From NCBI GenBank assembly GCA_900757195.1, contig CAAEMZ010000047.1, forward strand, positions 1-64,000: DNA of 64,000 nucleotides, given 5' to 3'. Each line of letters begins with the position of its first letter. Position 1 is the first letter of the stretch. Position numbers and translations under genes: made by a program. Of the stretch, positions 27,353 through 35,437 are shown piece by piece. This DNA is from Lachnospiraceae bacterium (lineage in GTDB: Bacteria; Bacillota; Clostridia; Lachnospirales; Lachnospiraceae). Below the pieces are notes generated by a model. That model worked only from the letters and a program-made list of their open reading frames with translations, had not been told where the DNA came from and did not search any database.

Positions 27353-27586
27353 AATTCGACTTCTTTCTATATATAGTACTATTTTTTGAGATGTTACGCA
27401 AATAAATCTGTATATGGTGGTGTTTATTATAGCATGGATTGAGGAAAATCACGACATTTCGGGACAAAATTTTGGAATATAAATTTTGAATTACAAAGCA
27501 TCTATACATATTTAACAAAGACATTCAAGTAAAATTGGTGAATATTAAATTTCAAAATGTGTTAGAATTCATAAATGAAATCAATT
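27353..27586. other. AT-rich intergenic region between divergent genes
   Basis: Separates the SDR gene from the cdaR-like gene. It is very AT-rich and holds no open frame with a ribosome site. I see no terminator-type hairpin; the regulatory signals are at its right end (next entries). Confidence 0.6.
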
Positions 27587-27603
27587 TGTAACAGAAATGT
27601 AAT
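27587..27603 (+). promoter_or_regulatory. WalR-type box upstream of the cdaR-ftsEX-hydrolase cluster
   Basis: TGTAAC-AGAAA-TGTAAT, an exact match to the WalR direct repeat TGTWAH-N5-TGTWAH known from Bacillus. It lies 40 bases upstream of the -35 of the likely promoter, a position suited to activation. The genes downstream include FtsEX and a PcsB/CwlO-type hydrolase, which are WalR targets in other Firmicutes. Confidence 0.6.
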
Positions 27604-27642
27604 GGACATAGGGCTGTTTTATAAAAAACCTTGAAAAAACCC

Positions 27643-27671
27643 TTTACTTTTTAGCATAATTGCACTATTAT
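27643..27671 (+). promoter_or_regulatory. Promoter of the cdaR-like gene
   Basis: TTTACT 27643-27648, 17-base spacer, TATTAT 27666-27671. Confidence 0.6.
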
Positions 27672-27724
27672 ATAAAAAAGAATGATATGCAAAGGACTAT
27701 ATGATAAAAGTAAGGGTGATAACT

Positions 27725-28813
27725 ATGATTTCAAATCAGATTTTACAGAATACGATGGAAGGCCTGAAGGCTATTACCAGAGTCGATTTGTGTGTTATGG
27801 ATACCGAGGGGAAGGTTTTGGCATCCACAATGAATAATGCGGAGGAATATGAAAGTGCAGTTTTAGACTTTGTCAATTCCCCGGCAGACAGTCAGGTGCT
27901 CAGCGGATTTCAGTTCTTCAAAGTTTTTGATGAACATCAGCTTGAGTTTGTCATTCTTGCCAGAGGCGACAGTGATGATGTGTATATGGTCGGAAAAATT
28001 GCATCCTTTCAGACACAGAATCTGTTAGTGGCTTACAAAGAGCGGTTTGATAAAGATAATTTTATCAAAAATCTGCTTTTGGACAATCTGCTTCTTGTGG
28101 ATATCTATAACCGTTCAAAAAAACTGCGTATTGATACGGATGTACGCCGTATTGCGGTGATTATTGAACTGAACAGCGATAAGGAGACCAACGGTCTCGA
28201 AATTGTCCGTGGTATCTATACCGGAAAAACAAAGGATTTCATTACAGCAGTGGATGAAAAAAGCGTCATTGTTGTGAGAGAAGTAAAGGAAAATGAAAAT
28301 TACGAAGAACTGACCAAGTCCTGCAAGGGTCTTTTGGACATTCTTCGGGGCGAAGGGCTGGCGAAGTGCCGCATCGCTCTCGGAACGATCGTTCAGGAAA
28401 TTAAAGACGTATCCCGCTCCTATAAAGAAGCGAAGATGGCGCTGGACGTTGGTAAGATTTTCTATAGTGAACGTTCCGTTGTTGCCTACAGTAATCTGGG
28501 AATCGGACGACTGATCTATCAGCTCCCGGTGCCGCTCTGCAAGATGTTTATCAAAGAGATTTTTGACGGTAAGTCCCCGGATGATCTGGATGAAGAAACA
28601 CTGACAACGATTAATAAATTTTTTGAAAACAGCCTGAATGTTTCGGAGACATCCCGTCAGCTTTACATTCACCGGAATACGCTGGTATACCGTCTGGATA
28701 AGCTGCAGAAGAGTACCGGACTGGATTTAAGGGTTTTTGAAGATGCGATCACATTTAAGATTGCGCTGATGGTTGTCAAATACATGAGATACATGGAAAC
28801 ATTTGAGTATTAA
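27725..28813 (+). CDS. CdaR/PucR family transcriptional regulator
   Basis: About 362 residues: an N-terminal sensory domain starting MISNQILQNTMEGLKAITRV, a central GGDEF-like region, and a C-terminal PucR-type helix-turn-helix (NVSETSRQLYIHRNTLVYRL). Related proteins sense sugar diacids, but this version sits beside ftsEX in many Lachnospiraceae and its ligand is unknown. ATG 27701 behind AAAGGA would add eight residues; ATG 27725 with AAGGGTG is my choice. The gap to ftsE is 40 bases, so the genes may share a transcript. Confidence 0.85.
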   Translation: MISNQILQNTMEGLKAITRVDLCVMDTEGKVLASTMNNAEEYESAVLDFVNSPADSQVLSGFQFFKVFDEHQLEFVILARGDSDDVYMVGKIASFQTQNLLVAYKERFDKDNFIKNLLLDNLLLVDIYNRSKKLRIDTDVRRIAVIIELNSDKETNGLEIVRGIYTGKTKDFITAVDEKSVIVVREVKENENYEELTKSCKGLLDILRGEGLAKCRIALGTIVQEIKDVSRSYKEAKMALDVGKIFYSERSVVAYSNLGIGRLIYQLPVPLCKMFIKEIFDGKSPDDLDEETLTTINKFFENSLNVSETSRQLYIHRNTLVYRLDKLQKSTGLDLRVFEDAITFKIALMVVKYMRYMETFEY

Positions 28814-28853
28814 TATTTAAAGCAATGTACTGGCGATAAAAGGAGGTCATAAC

Positions 28854-29537
28854 GTGATTGTTTTGGATAACGTTTGCAAAACTTACAGCACAGGCGTTTC
28901 TGCTTTAAATGGTGTTAACCTCAGAATTCATAAAGGTGAATTTGTATTTATCGTTGGAAGCAGCGGTTCGGGAAAAACAACACTGTTTAAACTGTTATTA
29001 AAAGAACTGGAACCTACTTCCGGAAGAATATATATCAACAGTCAGAATATCGGACGTCTGCGCCGCAGGAAGATTCCGAAGATGCGCCGCGGTATGGGCG
29101 TTGTATTCCAGGATTTCCGTTTGTTAAAGGACCGGAATATCTATGAGAATATTGCCTTTGCCCAGCGGGTGATCGGGAAACCTGCCAAGGTGATCCGGGA
29201 ATCGGTGCCTCAGATGCTGACACTGGTCGGCCTTGCGGATAAGGCGGAAGCCTTTCCAAATGAGCTGTCCGGCGGCGAGCAGCAGAGAGTTTCTCTGGCA
29301 AGGGCCCTGGTCAATAACCCGCCGATCCTTCTGGCGGACGAACCGACAGGAAATCTCGACCCGACGAATGCCTGGGAGATTATGATGCTGCTGGAGGATA
29401 TTAATAAACGTGGAACCACGGTCGTTGTCGTTACCCATAATCAGGATATTGTGGAACGTATGCAGAAACGTGTCATTACGATAGACAAAGGTGTGGTTGT
29501 CAGCGATGAAAAAGGTGGAATAACAAATGATAGGTAG
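28854..29537 (+). CDS. ftsE: Cell division ATP-binding protein FtsE
   Basis: A 227-residue ABC ATPase: Walker A GSSGSGKTT, signature LSGGEQQR, Walker B ILLADEPTGNLD. FtsE and FtsX form a membrane complex that switches on wall hydrolases at division or elongation. The start is GTG 28854 behind AAAGGAGG. It overlaps ftsX by 11 bases. Confidence 0.96.
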   Translation: MIVLDNVCKTYSTGVSALNGVNLRIHKGEFVFIVGSSGSGKTTLFKLLLKELEPTSGRIYINSQNIGRLRRRKIPKMRRGMGVVFQDFRLLKDRNIYENIAFAQRVIGKPAKVIRESVPQMLTLVGLADKAEAFPNELSGGEQQRVSLARALVNNPPILLADEPTGNLDPTNAWEIMMLLEDINKRGTTVVVVTHNQDIVERMQKRVITIDKGVVVSDEKGGITNDR

Positions 29538-30435
29538 AATGTTTTATGCACTCCGGCAGGGCTTTAAAAATATTGGCCGTAACGGGTTGTTTTCCCTGGC
29601 ATCTGTTGGAACGATTACCGCATGTCTGTTTATGTTTGGTATTTTTTACTGTATCGTTGTGAATTTTCAGTTTATGATTCAGAAGGCTGAGAGCAACGTC
29701 GGCGTTACAGTGTTTTTTGAAGAGACGATAACAGAAGACGAGATGCTTGAAGTACAAAAGCTGATCGATTCACGGGAAGAGGTCAGTTCAACAACGTATA
29801 TTTCAGCCGAAGAAGCCTGGGAAGATTTCAAAAAAGATTATTTCCCGGATGGCGATACAGGAATTCTGTCCGGACTGGATCAGGACAATCCTCTGGCAGA
29901 CTGTGCCAGCGTTCAGGTTTATCTGGCGGATACCTCACGGCAGAATGAACTGGTGGATTACATTAAGACATTAAACGGTGTCAGCGAGGTGAATGCGTCC
30001 CAGATTATTGCGGACAGCTTTACAAATTTCAGCCGTCTGATCGGATATATTTCCATGGCTGTTATTTTGATTCTGGTATTTGTTGCGATTTTCCTTATCA
30101 GTAATACAGTTATGATCGGTATTACTGTGCGAAAAGAGGAAATCGCAATTATGAAATACATTGGTGCAACGGATATTTTTGTCCGTGGCCCGTTTATCAT
30201 TGAAGGTATGACGATCGGGTTGATCGGTTCCGGTATTCCGGTAATCGTTTTACGTATCCTTTACCCGATGGTTGTAGACTTTGTTTTGGGACATTTCTCA
30301 ATATTAAACAGACTGCTCACATTTATGGATGTGAATGCCGTGTTTAATATTCTGATTCCGGTTTCTCTGGGAATCGGTCTGGGAATCGGTTTTATCGGAA
30401 GTTATATGACTCTGAGAAAACATGTCAAAGTATAA
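29527..30435 (+). CDS. ftsX: Cell division protein FtsX
   Basis: A 302-residue permease-like protein with one N-terminal helix, an extracellular loop of about 120 residues and three C-terminal helices, the standard FtsX layout. The loop would contact the coiled-coil hydrolase encoded next. There are 15 bases to that gene. Confidence 0.95.
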   Translation: MIGRMFYALRQGFKNIGRNGLFSLASVGTITACLFMFGIFYCIVVNFQFMIQKAESNVGVTVFFEETITEDEMLEVQKLIDSREEVSSTTYISAEEAWEDFKKDYFPDGDTGILSGLDQDNPLADCASVQVYLADTSRQNELVDYIKTLNGVSEVNASQIIADSFTNFSRLIGYISMAVILILVFVAIFLISNTVMIGITVRKEEIAIMKYIGATDIFVRGPFIIEGMTIGLIGSGIPVIVLRILYPMVVDFVLGHFSILNRLLTFMDVNAVFNILIPVSLGIGLGIGFIGSYMTLRKHVKV

Positions 30436-30450
30436 GAAGGGAGCTAGATT

Positions 30451-31746
30451 ATGAGACATACTTACAAAAAGCTGCTCAGCGTACTGATGGCTTTTGTAAT
30501 GGCCTTTTCATTCAGTCTGACTGCGCTGGCAGTGGATGAGGGTGATCAGGAAGAAAAGGAACAGCAGATTGAGGCACTGGAACAGGAAAAGGATGTAAGG
30601 AGTCAGGAACTGGATTCCATGCAGGCGGACAAGGCGAGCACAGAAGCGGAAATCGCATCTCTGGATTCCCAGTTATCCGATGTCCAGGCACAGATTGAAA
30701 CAACAAATGTGAAGCTGGAGCAGACAGAGGCCGCTCTGGAGCAGACAAAAAAAGATTTGGAAGCTGCCAGAGAAAAGGAAAAACAGCAGTATGAGACGCT
30801 GAAAGAGCGAATCAAGGTGATGTACAAAAAGGGTGATACCGGTTACCTTGAAATCCTTCTGGCAGCGGATGATATGGCATCTCTGTTAAACAGCACAGAA
30901 TACATATCAAAGATTTCCGATTTCGACAGCAATTTACTGCAGAGTCTTCAGGAAACAAGACAGCAGATTGAAGCGCTGGAAAAACAGCAGGAAGAAGAAC
31001 TGGCCCAGATTAAAACTCTGAAAGAAGAGCTGGAGGGTCAGGAAGCGGAATTAAATGCGCTTCTGGATGAAAAAGCATCCTATATCATGTCGCTGAATGC
31101 GAATATCGAATATACCGAAGAAGTTATCAGTGATCTGGAAGACAGCATTGCTCAGGAACAGATTGCCCTGGAAGAAATTCAGGCACAGATTCGTCAGGCG
31201 GCAGCAGAAGAAGAAGCCCGGCGCCAGCAGGCGGCAGCGTCCGGCGGCAGCAGCTCCGGCAGCAGCAGCTCCGATGGCGGCAGCTATGACAGCGGCAGTT
31301 CCGGCGGCGACAGCTATGTTCCGGAGTGGTCAGGTTCCGGCATATCTTCAAGCGGCTGGGTTTGGCCGAGTGATACGGCATATCTGACAGATACCTTTGG
31401 TTATCAGGAATGGCGCGGCGGCCTTCATAACGGTATTGATATCGGCGCCGGTTATGGAGATCCGATTTATGCAGCAGCCAGCGGTACGGTATGGATTGCC
31501 GGCTGGAGCAACAGCGCCGGAAACTGGGTCGTTATTAACCATGGCGGCGGCGTGCTCACGGTTTATATGCATGCATCATCCTTATATGTAAGCTCCGGCC
31601 AGAGTGTCAGCGCCGGACAGCCGATCGCGGCAGTCGGTAATACCGGTTATTCCTTCGGAGCCCATCTTCACTTTGGTGTGATGGTCGGTTCTTCCGGCGG
31701 ATATGACGGTTACTGGGTAGATCCTCTCGGATATGTAAGTCCGTGA
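30451..31746 (+). CDS. Coiled-coil LytM (M23) murein hydrolase, PcsB/EnvC/CwlO-like
   Basis: A 431-residue secreted protein. Signal peptide ending ALA at about residue 27; long coiled coils (about 30-130 and 170-255) that in this class dock on FtsX; a serine-glycine linker (about 258-290); and a C-terminal M23 domain. The zinc ligands are visible in HNGIDIG and HLHFG, so unlike EnvC it should itself cut peptidoglycan. Position after ftsEX supports direct control by that complex. Confidence 0.93.
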   Translation: MRHTYKKLLSVLMAFVMAFSFSLTALAVDEGDQEEKEQQIEALEQEKDVRSQELDSMQADKASTEAEIASLDSQLSDVQAQIETTNVKLEQTEAALEQTKKDLEAAREKEKQQYETLKERIKVMYKKGDTGYLEILLAADDMASLLNSTEYISKISDFDSNLLQSLQETRQQIEALEKQQEEELAQIKTLKEELEGQEAELNALLDEKASYIMSLNANIEYTEEVISDLEDSIAQEQIALEEIQAQIRQAAAEEEARRQQAAASGGSSSGSSSSDGGSYDSGSSGGDSYVPEWSGSGISSSGWVWPSDTAYLTDTFGYQEWRGGLHNGIDIGAGYGDPIYAAASGTVWIAGWSNSAGNWVVINHGGGVLTVYMHASSLYVSSGQSVSAGQPIAAVGNTGYSFGAHLHFGVMVGSSGGYDGYWVDPLGYVSP

Positions 31747-31776
31747 TGGATAGTATAAAATCATAAAGTGATACAT

Positions 31777-31800
31777 GGGGACAGGATTTTTCCTGTCCCC
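31777..31800 (+). terminator. Hairpin after the hydrolase gene
   Basis: GGGGACAGGA / TCCTGTCCCC, a perfect ten-base-pair stem with a TTTT loop. The T tract after it is short (TGTTTACAT), so termination may be partial. Confidence 0.6.
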
Positions 31801-31802
31801 TG

Positions 31803-31856
31803 TTTACATATTCCCTGTTCTTAGTGTACAATAGACACTATCGTTAAAATTTAACG
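31803..31856 (+). promoter_or_regulatory. ctpA promoter with two inverted repeats
   Basis: TTTACA 31803-31808, 18-base spacer, TACAAT 31827-31832. The -10 lies inside the inverted repeat TAGTGT-N7-ACACTA (31822-31840). A 15-base palindrome, CGTTAAAATTTAACG, follows at 31842-31856 at the expected transcript start. Both are likely regulator sites. A further hairpin AGCGGA-TCTG-TCCGCT lies at 31890-31905 in the leader. Confidence 0.55.
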
Positions 31857-31935
31857 GCACGAAGGACTGAGGAATTTATAAAGTTCGGGAGCGGATCTGT
31901 CCGCTTTATTCTGGAATGGATGTGAGGCTGAGAAT

Positions 31936-33108
31936 ATGAACAAAAAGAATGTAGCCAGTTTTTTTGCAGGCATGGCTGTGATGGCTGTCATCGGCACTGC
32001 GGTTTACAGCGCGGGGCACGGCGGCGCGGCGTCATCGTCAAGGCTTGGAGACCGGTATGAAGCGATTGAAAATAAGCTGGATACGATTGATAAAACCATC
32101 AGTAATTATTATCTGAATGCTGAGGATATTGATACGGATAAATTGGAAGAAGGTCTTTATTCCGGCTATGTGGCCGGACTGGAAGAAAGTTACAGCACCT
32201 ATTATACACCGGAAGATTTTGCAGACGTCATGGAGTCGACTTCCGGAAGCTATTCGGGCATCGGCGCCTATGTATCCCAGGATATGAATACGGGAATTAT
32301 CAGTATTGCCAAACCTTTTGAAGGCGGTCCGGCAGATATGGCCGGAATACAGAAGGATGATATTATTTTTAAAGTCAGCGGTGAGGAAGTGACCGGGCAG
32401 GATCTGAGCAAGGTGGTGGCCCGGATGAAGGGTGAAGCCGGAACGCAGGTAGAACTGACGATATACCGTCCATGGGAGGATGCCTATATTGATTTTACAG
32501 TGGACAGAGCAGTTGTCGACGTTCCGACGGTTGAATGGCAGATGCTGGACGATCAGGTCGGTTACATTCAGATTGTTGAGTTTGAAGAAGTGACGGCGGG
32601 ACAGTTTAAAACGGCGGTTGAAGCGCTGAAATCTCAGGGAATGGAAAAGCTGATATTTGATCTTCGGGATAATGGCGGCGGCCTCCTGGACAGTGTGTGC
32701 GAAATACTGGATGTTGTTCTTCCGAAGGAGCTTCTCGTTTATACGGAGGATAAAAACGGATATAAGGAAGAAGAATGGGCGAAGGATGACGATGCCCTGG
32801 ATCTGCCGATGGCGGTGCTTGTCAATGGAAATACAGCCAGCGCCTCTGAAATCTTTACCGGAGCGTTAAAGGATTATGGCGTGGCGGAGATTATCGGAAC
32901 AACGACCTTTGGCAAAGGCATTGTCCAGTCCATCATTCCGATGAAGGACGGGTCGGCGGTGAAACTCACCACGGCGAAATACTACACACCGTCCGGCGTC
33001 TGCATCCACGGCGTGGGCATCGAACCGGATATCATCGAAGAATTTGACCGGGAAAGTGATACGGATAATCAGCTCCAGGCGGCGCTGGATTATTTGAATC
33101 AGAATTAG
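31936..33108 (+). CDS. S41 family C-terminal processing protease (CtpA-like)
   Basis: A 390-residue protein with an N-terminal membrane anchor or signal (about 7-27), a PDZ domain (about 105-180) and an S41 protease domain. The catalytic serine lies in NGNTASASE (about 298-305) and the lysine is about 327 in GTTTFGKG. Such proteases trim envelope proteins, and a position after ftsEX and a wall hydrolase suggests hydrolase turnover, as inference. It has its own promoter and terminator. Confidence 0.92.
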   Translation: MNKKNVASFFAGMAVMAVIGTAVYSAGHGGAASSSRLGDRYEAIENKLDTIDKTISNYYLNAEDIDTDKLEEGLYSGYVAGLEESYSTYYTPEDFADVMESTSGSYSGIGAYVSQDMNTGIISIAKPFEGGPADMAGIQKDDIIFKVSGEEVTGQDLSKVVARMKGEAGTQVELTIYRPWEDAYIDFTVDRAVVDVPTVEWQMLDDQVGYIQIVEFEEVTAGQFKTAVEALKSQGMEKLIFDLRDNGGGLLDSVCEILDVVLPKELLVYTEDKNGYKEEEWAKDDDALDLPMAVLVNGNTASASEIFTGALKDYGVAEIIGTTTFGKGIVQSIIPMKDGSAVKLTTAKYYTPSGVCIHGVGIEPDIIEEFDRESDTDNQLQAALDYLNQN

Positions 33109-33123
33109 AAATGCGGATTTACA

Positions 33124-33158
33124 AAGTACAGGGCAGGAAAACTTCCCTGTACTTTTTT
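33124..33158 (+). terminator. Terminator of the ctpA-like gene
   Basis: AAGTACAGGG / CCCTGTACTT stem with an 11-base loop and a T run. Confidence 0.92.
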
Positions 33159-33208
33159 CTTGACTTTTATATCTTACAGATGTAATATTTAAAGAAACGG
33201 GAGGGCAT

Positions 33209-35392
33209 ATGAAGAAGATATATTCAGGGATTATGATTTTGACAGTGTTATTCCTGCTTGGCGGATGCCATGGGGATAAAGAAAGCGGGAAGGGCCCTGC
33301 ATCTTGCGAAGCAGCGCTTCGGGAGACGTCGGTGCATATGGCGGAGACTTACAGAGACATTTATTTCGAAGCGGCAGAAACGGACCGGCTGCATACACCG
33401 GAAGTCCGGAAAGCGATACTTCAATGTCTGGGTGAGGCCGGATATACGGCGGTGGACCGGAATAACCAGTGGAATATGGTGAATCCGGAAGCGGCTGAAA
33501 GATTTTGTACACTGGCGGAAGACGGCGGGAATGCCGGGGTTACGATACTGAGCATTTTGGATAACGGCGGTTTTATCCGGTATGATTTGCAGACTTCCGG
33601 AGGGAAGATGGATGTTGTCCGAAGCAGTCTGTACTGGGAGAATGGGGAACCGGAGGTTCAGTATAATAAGGCGTATACGGTCCGTTCCTGGAAGTATACA
33701 CAAAAAGGCTATTTCTTTTTTGAAGAATATTATCCCGGAGGCTATGGGGAACCTTCGGGTCAGGTGGCCCTTCGTATAAAGCCGCTGGATGAAAAATGCC
33801 GGGAGTTTAACCGAAAGTACTGTCTGTCGCCGGGGTATGGGATGAATAACCTCTTTTTGTGTGACTGGAACGAATCGGATTTTGGTGCGTTGAATTTTTA
33901 TGATATCTATGAAAATTTCTATGCATTAAAATACGGGGTTTCGGTGACGGATAAGTATTCGGTGGACGGAACTGTTTATGAACTGCTGCCGGAGGCATTT
34001 GAGCCTGTTCTTCAGACACATCTTCGGGTGGAAACGGAGAAAATCCGGCAGCGGACCGACTGGAATGAGGCATCAGGGACTTATACATATCGCCCGAGAG
34101 GGCTGAGAGAATATGAATCTGCTCCGGATATTCCCTGGCCGGAAGTTGTAGAATACAAGGAGAATGGGGATGGAACCCTTCAGTTGACGGTTGACGCCAT
34201 CTGGCAGGAAAAGCGCCTGGACAAAGCGTTTACCCATGAGGTTACAGTGCGGCCGCGGAGCGGCGGAGGATTCGAATATGTATCGAACCGGGTGCTTTCC
34301 CGGGCGGAAGGTGTAGATTTTTCATGGTATGAGAAGCCCGGAAGTAAAGCAGTGCCGGAAAGTAAATCGGAAGTGGAAAACAACGGCGGAAAGAGGAATC
34401 CGGAGGACGAGGCTATGGAGGCTGCCGGAGGCTGTAAGGATATTTATGAGAAACTGGCATGGGTTGAGGATGTGGTCAATCCCCAGTTGGATCTGCTTTC
34501 GGAAACAGACAGGGCGGCCATCGTGGAGCGGCTGGGAGAACTCGGAAAAACCGCTGTATCTGACGGGGTGAATATGGTTCATTATGAAGCAGTGGAAGAT
34601 TTTTATAAAACCTTTACAGACGGCGGAGCATCCCGGGTCACCATTTTTAATGTACAAAACGGAGGAAGCCTGGCCGTGATGACGTTTATCTGTGATTCCG
34701 GCCAGGCAGAGCTTTACTATGTTTCTGTCGGCTGGGAGAAGGGCGGCGTACCGTTTATCGAGGGCGCCGGAGAGAATCCGGTACAGGAACTGAAACTGAC
34801 GGAAAAAGGATATTTGATCTATGCCTACAAAAACCGGATAGCCCACAGTCATTTGAGGGAATATCTGCGTGTGAAGCCCCTGTCGCCGGAGTGCCGGGAG
34901 CTGACGCGAAAGTGCATCTCCGGTCTTAACTATCGAAGCTATAAGATGCTGATGACGGACTGGACGGAAGAAAATGTGATGGAGATTCTGACACCGGAGA
35001 TGTTCGAGGATATCTATTATGTACATACCGGAGAACATCTGTCGTTAAAAAACTGGGATATTCCGGCAGATGTTTATGAAGCTGTGTTTACAGCGGCCTT
35101 TCCGGTGACGGAGGAACAGCTCCGTCAGATGGAAAACTATGACCCGGTTTCGCATACATACCGTTATGCACACCGCCGGAAAAAACCTCTGGCGCCTTTT
35201 GGTGAAGTGGTTGACTATACAGAAAACGGCGATGGGACACGGACGCTTTATGTGGACTGCGTCTGGCCGGATTATAATACGGACTGCGCGTTTCAGAATC
35301 AGATCGTGGTGGAAGCGAATGACGACGGCACCTTTCGGTATTTGTCGAATACAATCGAAAGCAGGGACATGGATTGGACAACCATAGAATAG
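33209..35392 (+). CDS. Lipoprotein with two tandem copies of a DUF6070-like domain
   Basis: A 727-residue exported protein. The lipobox is LLGGC (Cys about 20). Two halves, about residues 60-390 and 430-725, repeat one order of motifs: AILQCLGEAGYTAV / AIVERLGELGKTAV, GGNAGVTIL / GGASRVTIF, LRIKPLDEKCREFNRK / LRVKPLSPECRELTRK, LCDWNESDF / MTDWTEENV, and a P..EVVEY(K/T)ENGDGT block. I recognise the family only as a Lachnospiraceae lipoprotein family, DUF6070 by memory. The function is unknown and no catalytic motif is visible. Confidence 0.85.
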   Translation: MKKIYSGIMILTVLFLLGGCHGDKESGKGPASCEAALRETSVHMAETYRDIYFEAAETDRLHTPEVRKAILQCLGEAGYTAVDRNNQWNMVNPEAAERFCTLAEDGGNAGVTILSILDNGGFIRYDLQTSGGKMDVVRSSLYWENGEPEVQYNKAYTVRSWKYTQKGYFFFEEYYPGGYGEPSGQVALRIKPLDEKCREFNRKYCLSPGYGMNNLFLCDWNESDFGALNFYDIYENFYALKYGVSVTDKYSVDGTVYELLPEAFEPVLQTHLRVETEKIRQRTDWNEASGTYTYRPRGLREYESAPDIPWPEVVEYKENGDGTLQLTVDAIWQEKRLDKAFTHEVTVRPRSGGGFEYVSNRVLSRAEGVDFSWYEKPGSKAVPESKSEVENNGGKRNPEDEAMEAAGGCKDIYEKLAWVEDVVNPQLDLLSETDRAAIVERLGELGKTAVSDGVNMVHYEAVEDFYKTFTDGGASRVTIFNVQNGGSLAVMTFICDSGQAELYYVSVGWEKGGVPFIEGAGENPVQELKLTEKGYLIYAYKNRIAHSHLREYLRVKPLSPECRELTRKCISGLNYRSYKMLMTDWTEENVMEILTPEMFEDIYYVHTGEHLSLKNWDIPADVYEAVFTAAFPVTEEQLRQMENYDPVSHTYRYAHRRKKPLAPFGEVVDYTENGDGTRTLYVDCVWPDYNTDCAFQNQIVVEANDDGTFRYLSNTIESRDMDWTTIE

Positions 35393-35394
35393 AG

Positions 35395-35437
35395 AAAAAG
35401 TTAAGCGAAAACGGTTCAGTGTTTTCGCTTAACTTTT
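35395..35437. terminator. Bidirectional terminator
   Basis: AAAAGTTAAGCGAAAAC / GTTTTCGCTTAACTTTT, a 17-base-pair stem with A run before and T run after. It serves both the lipoprotein gene and the convergent blaR1 gene. Confidence 0.93.
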
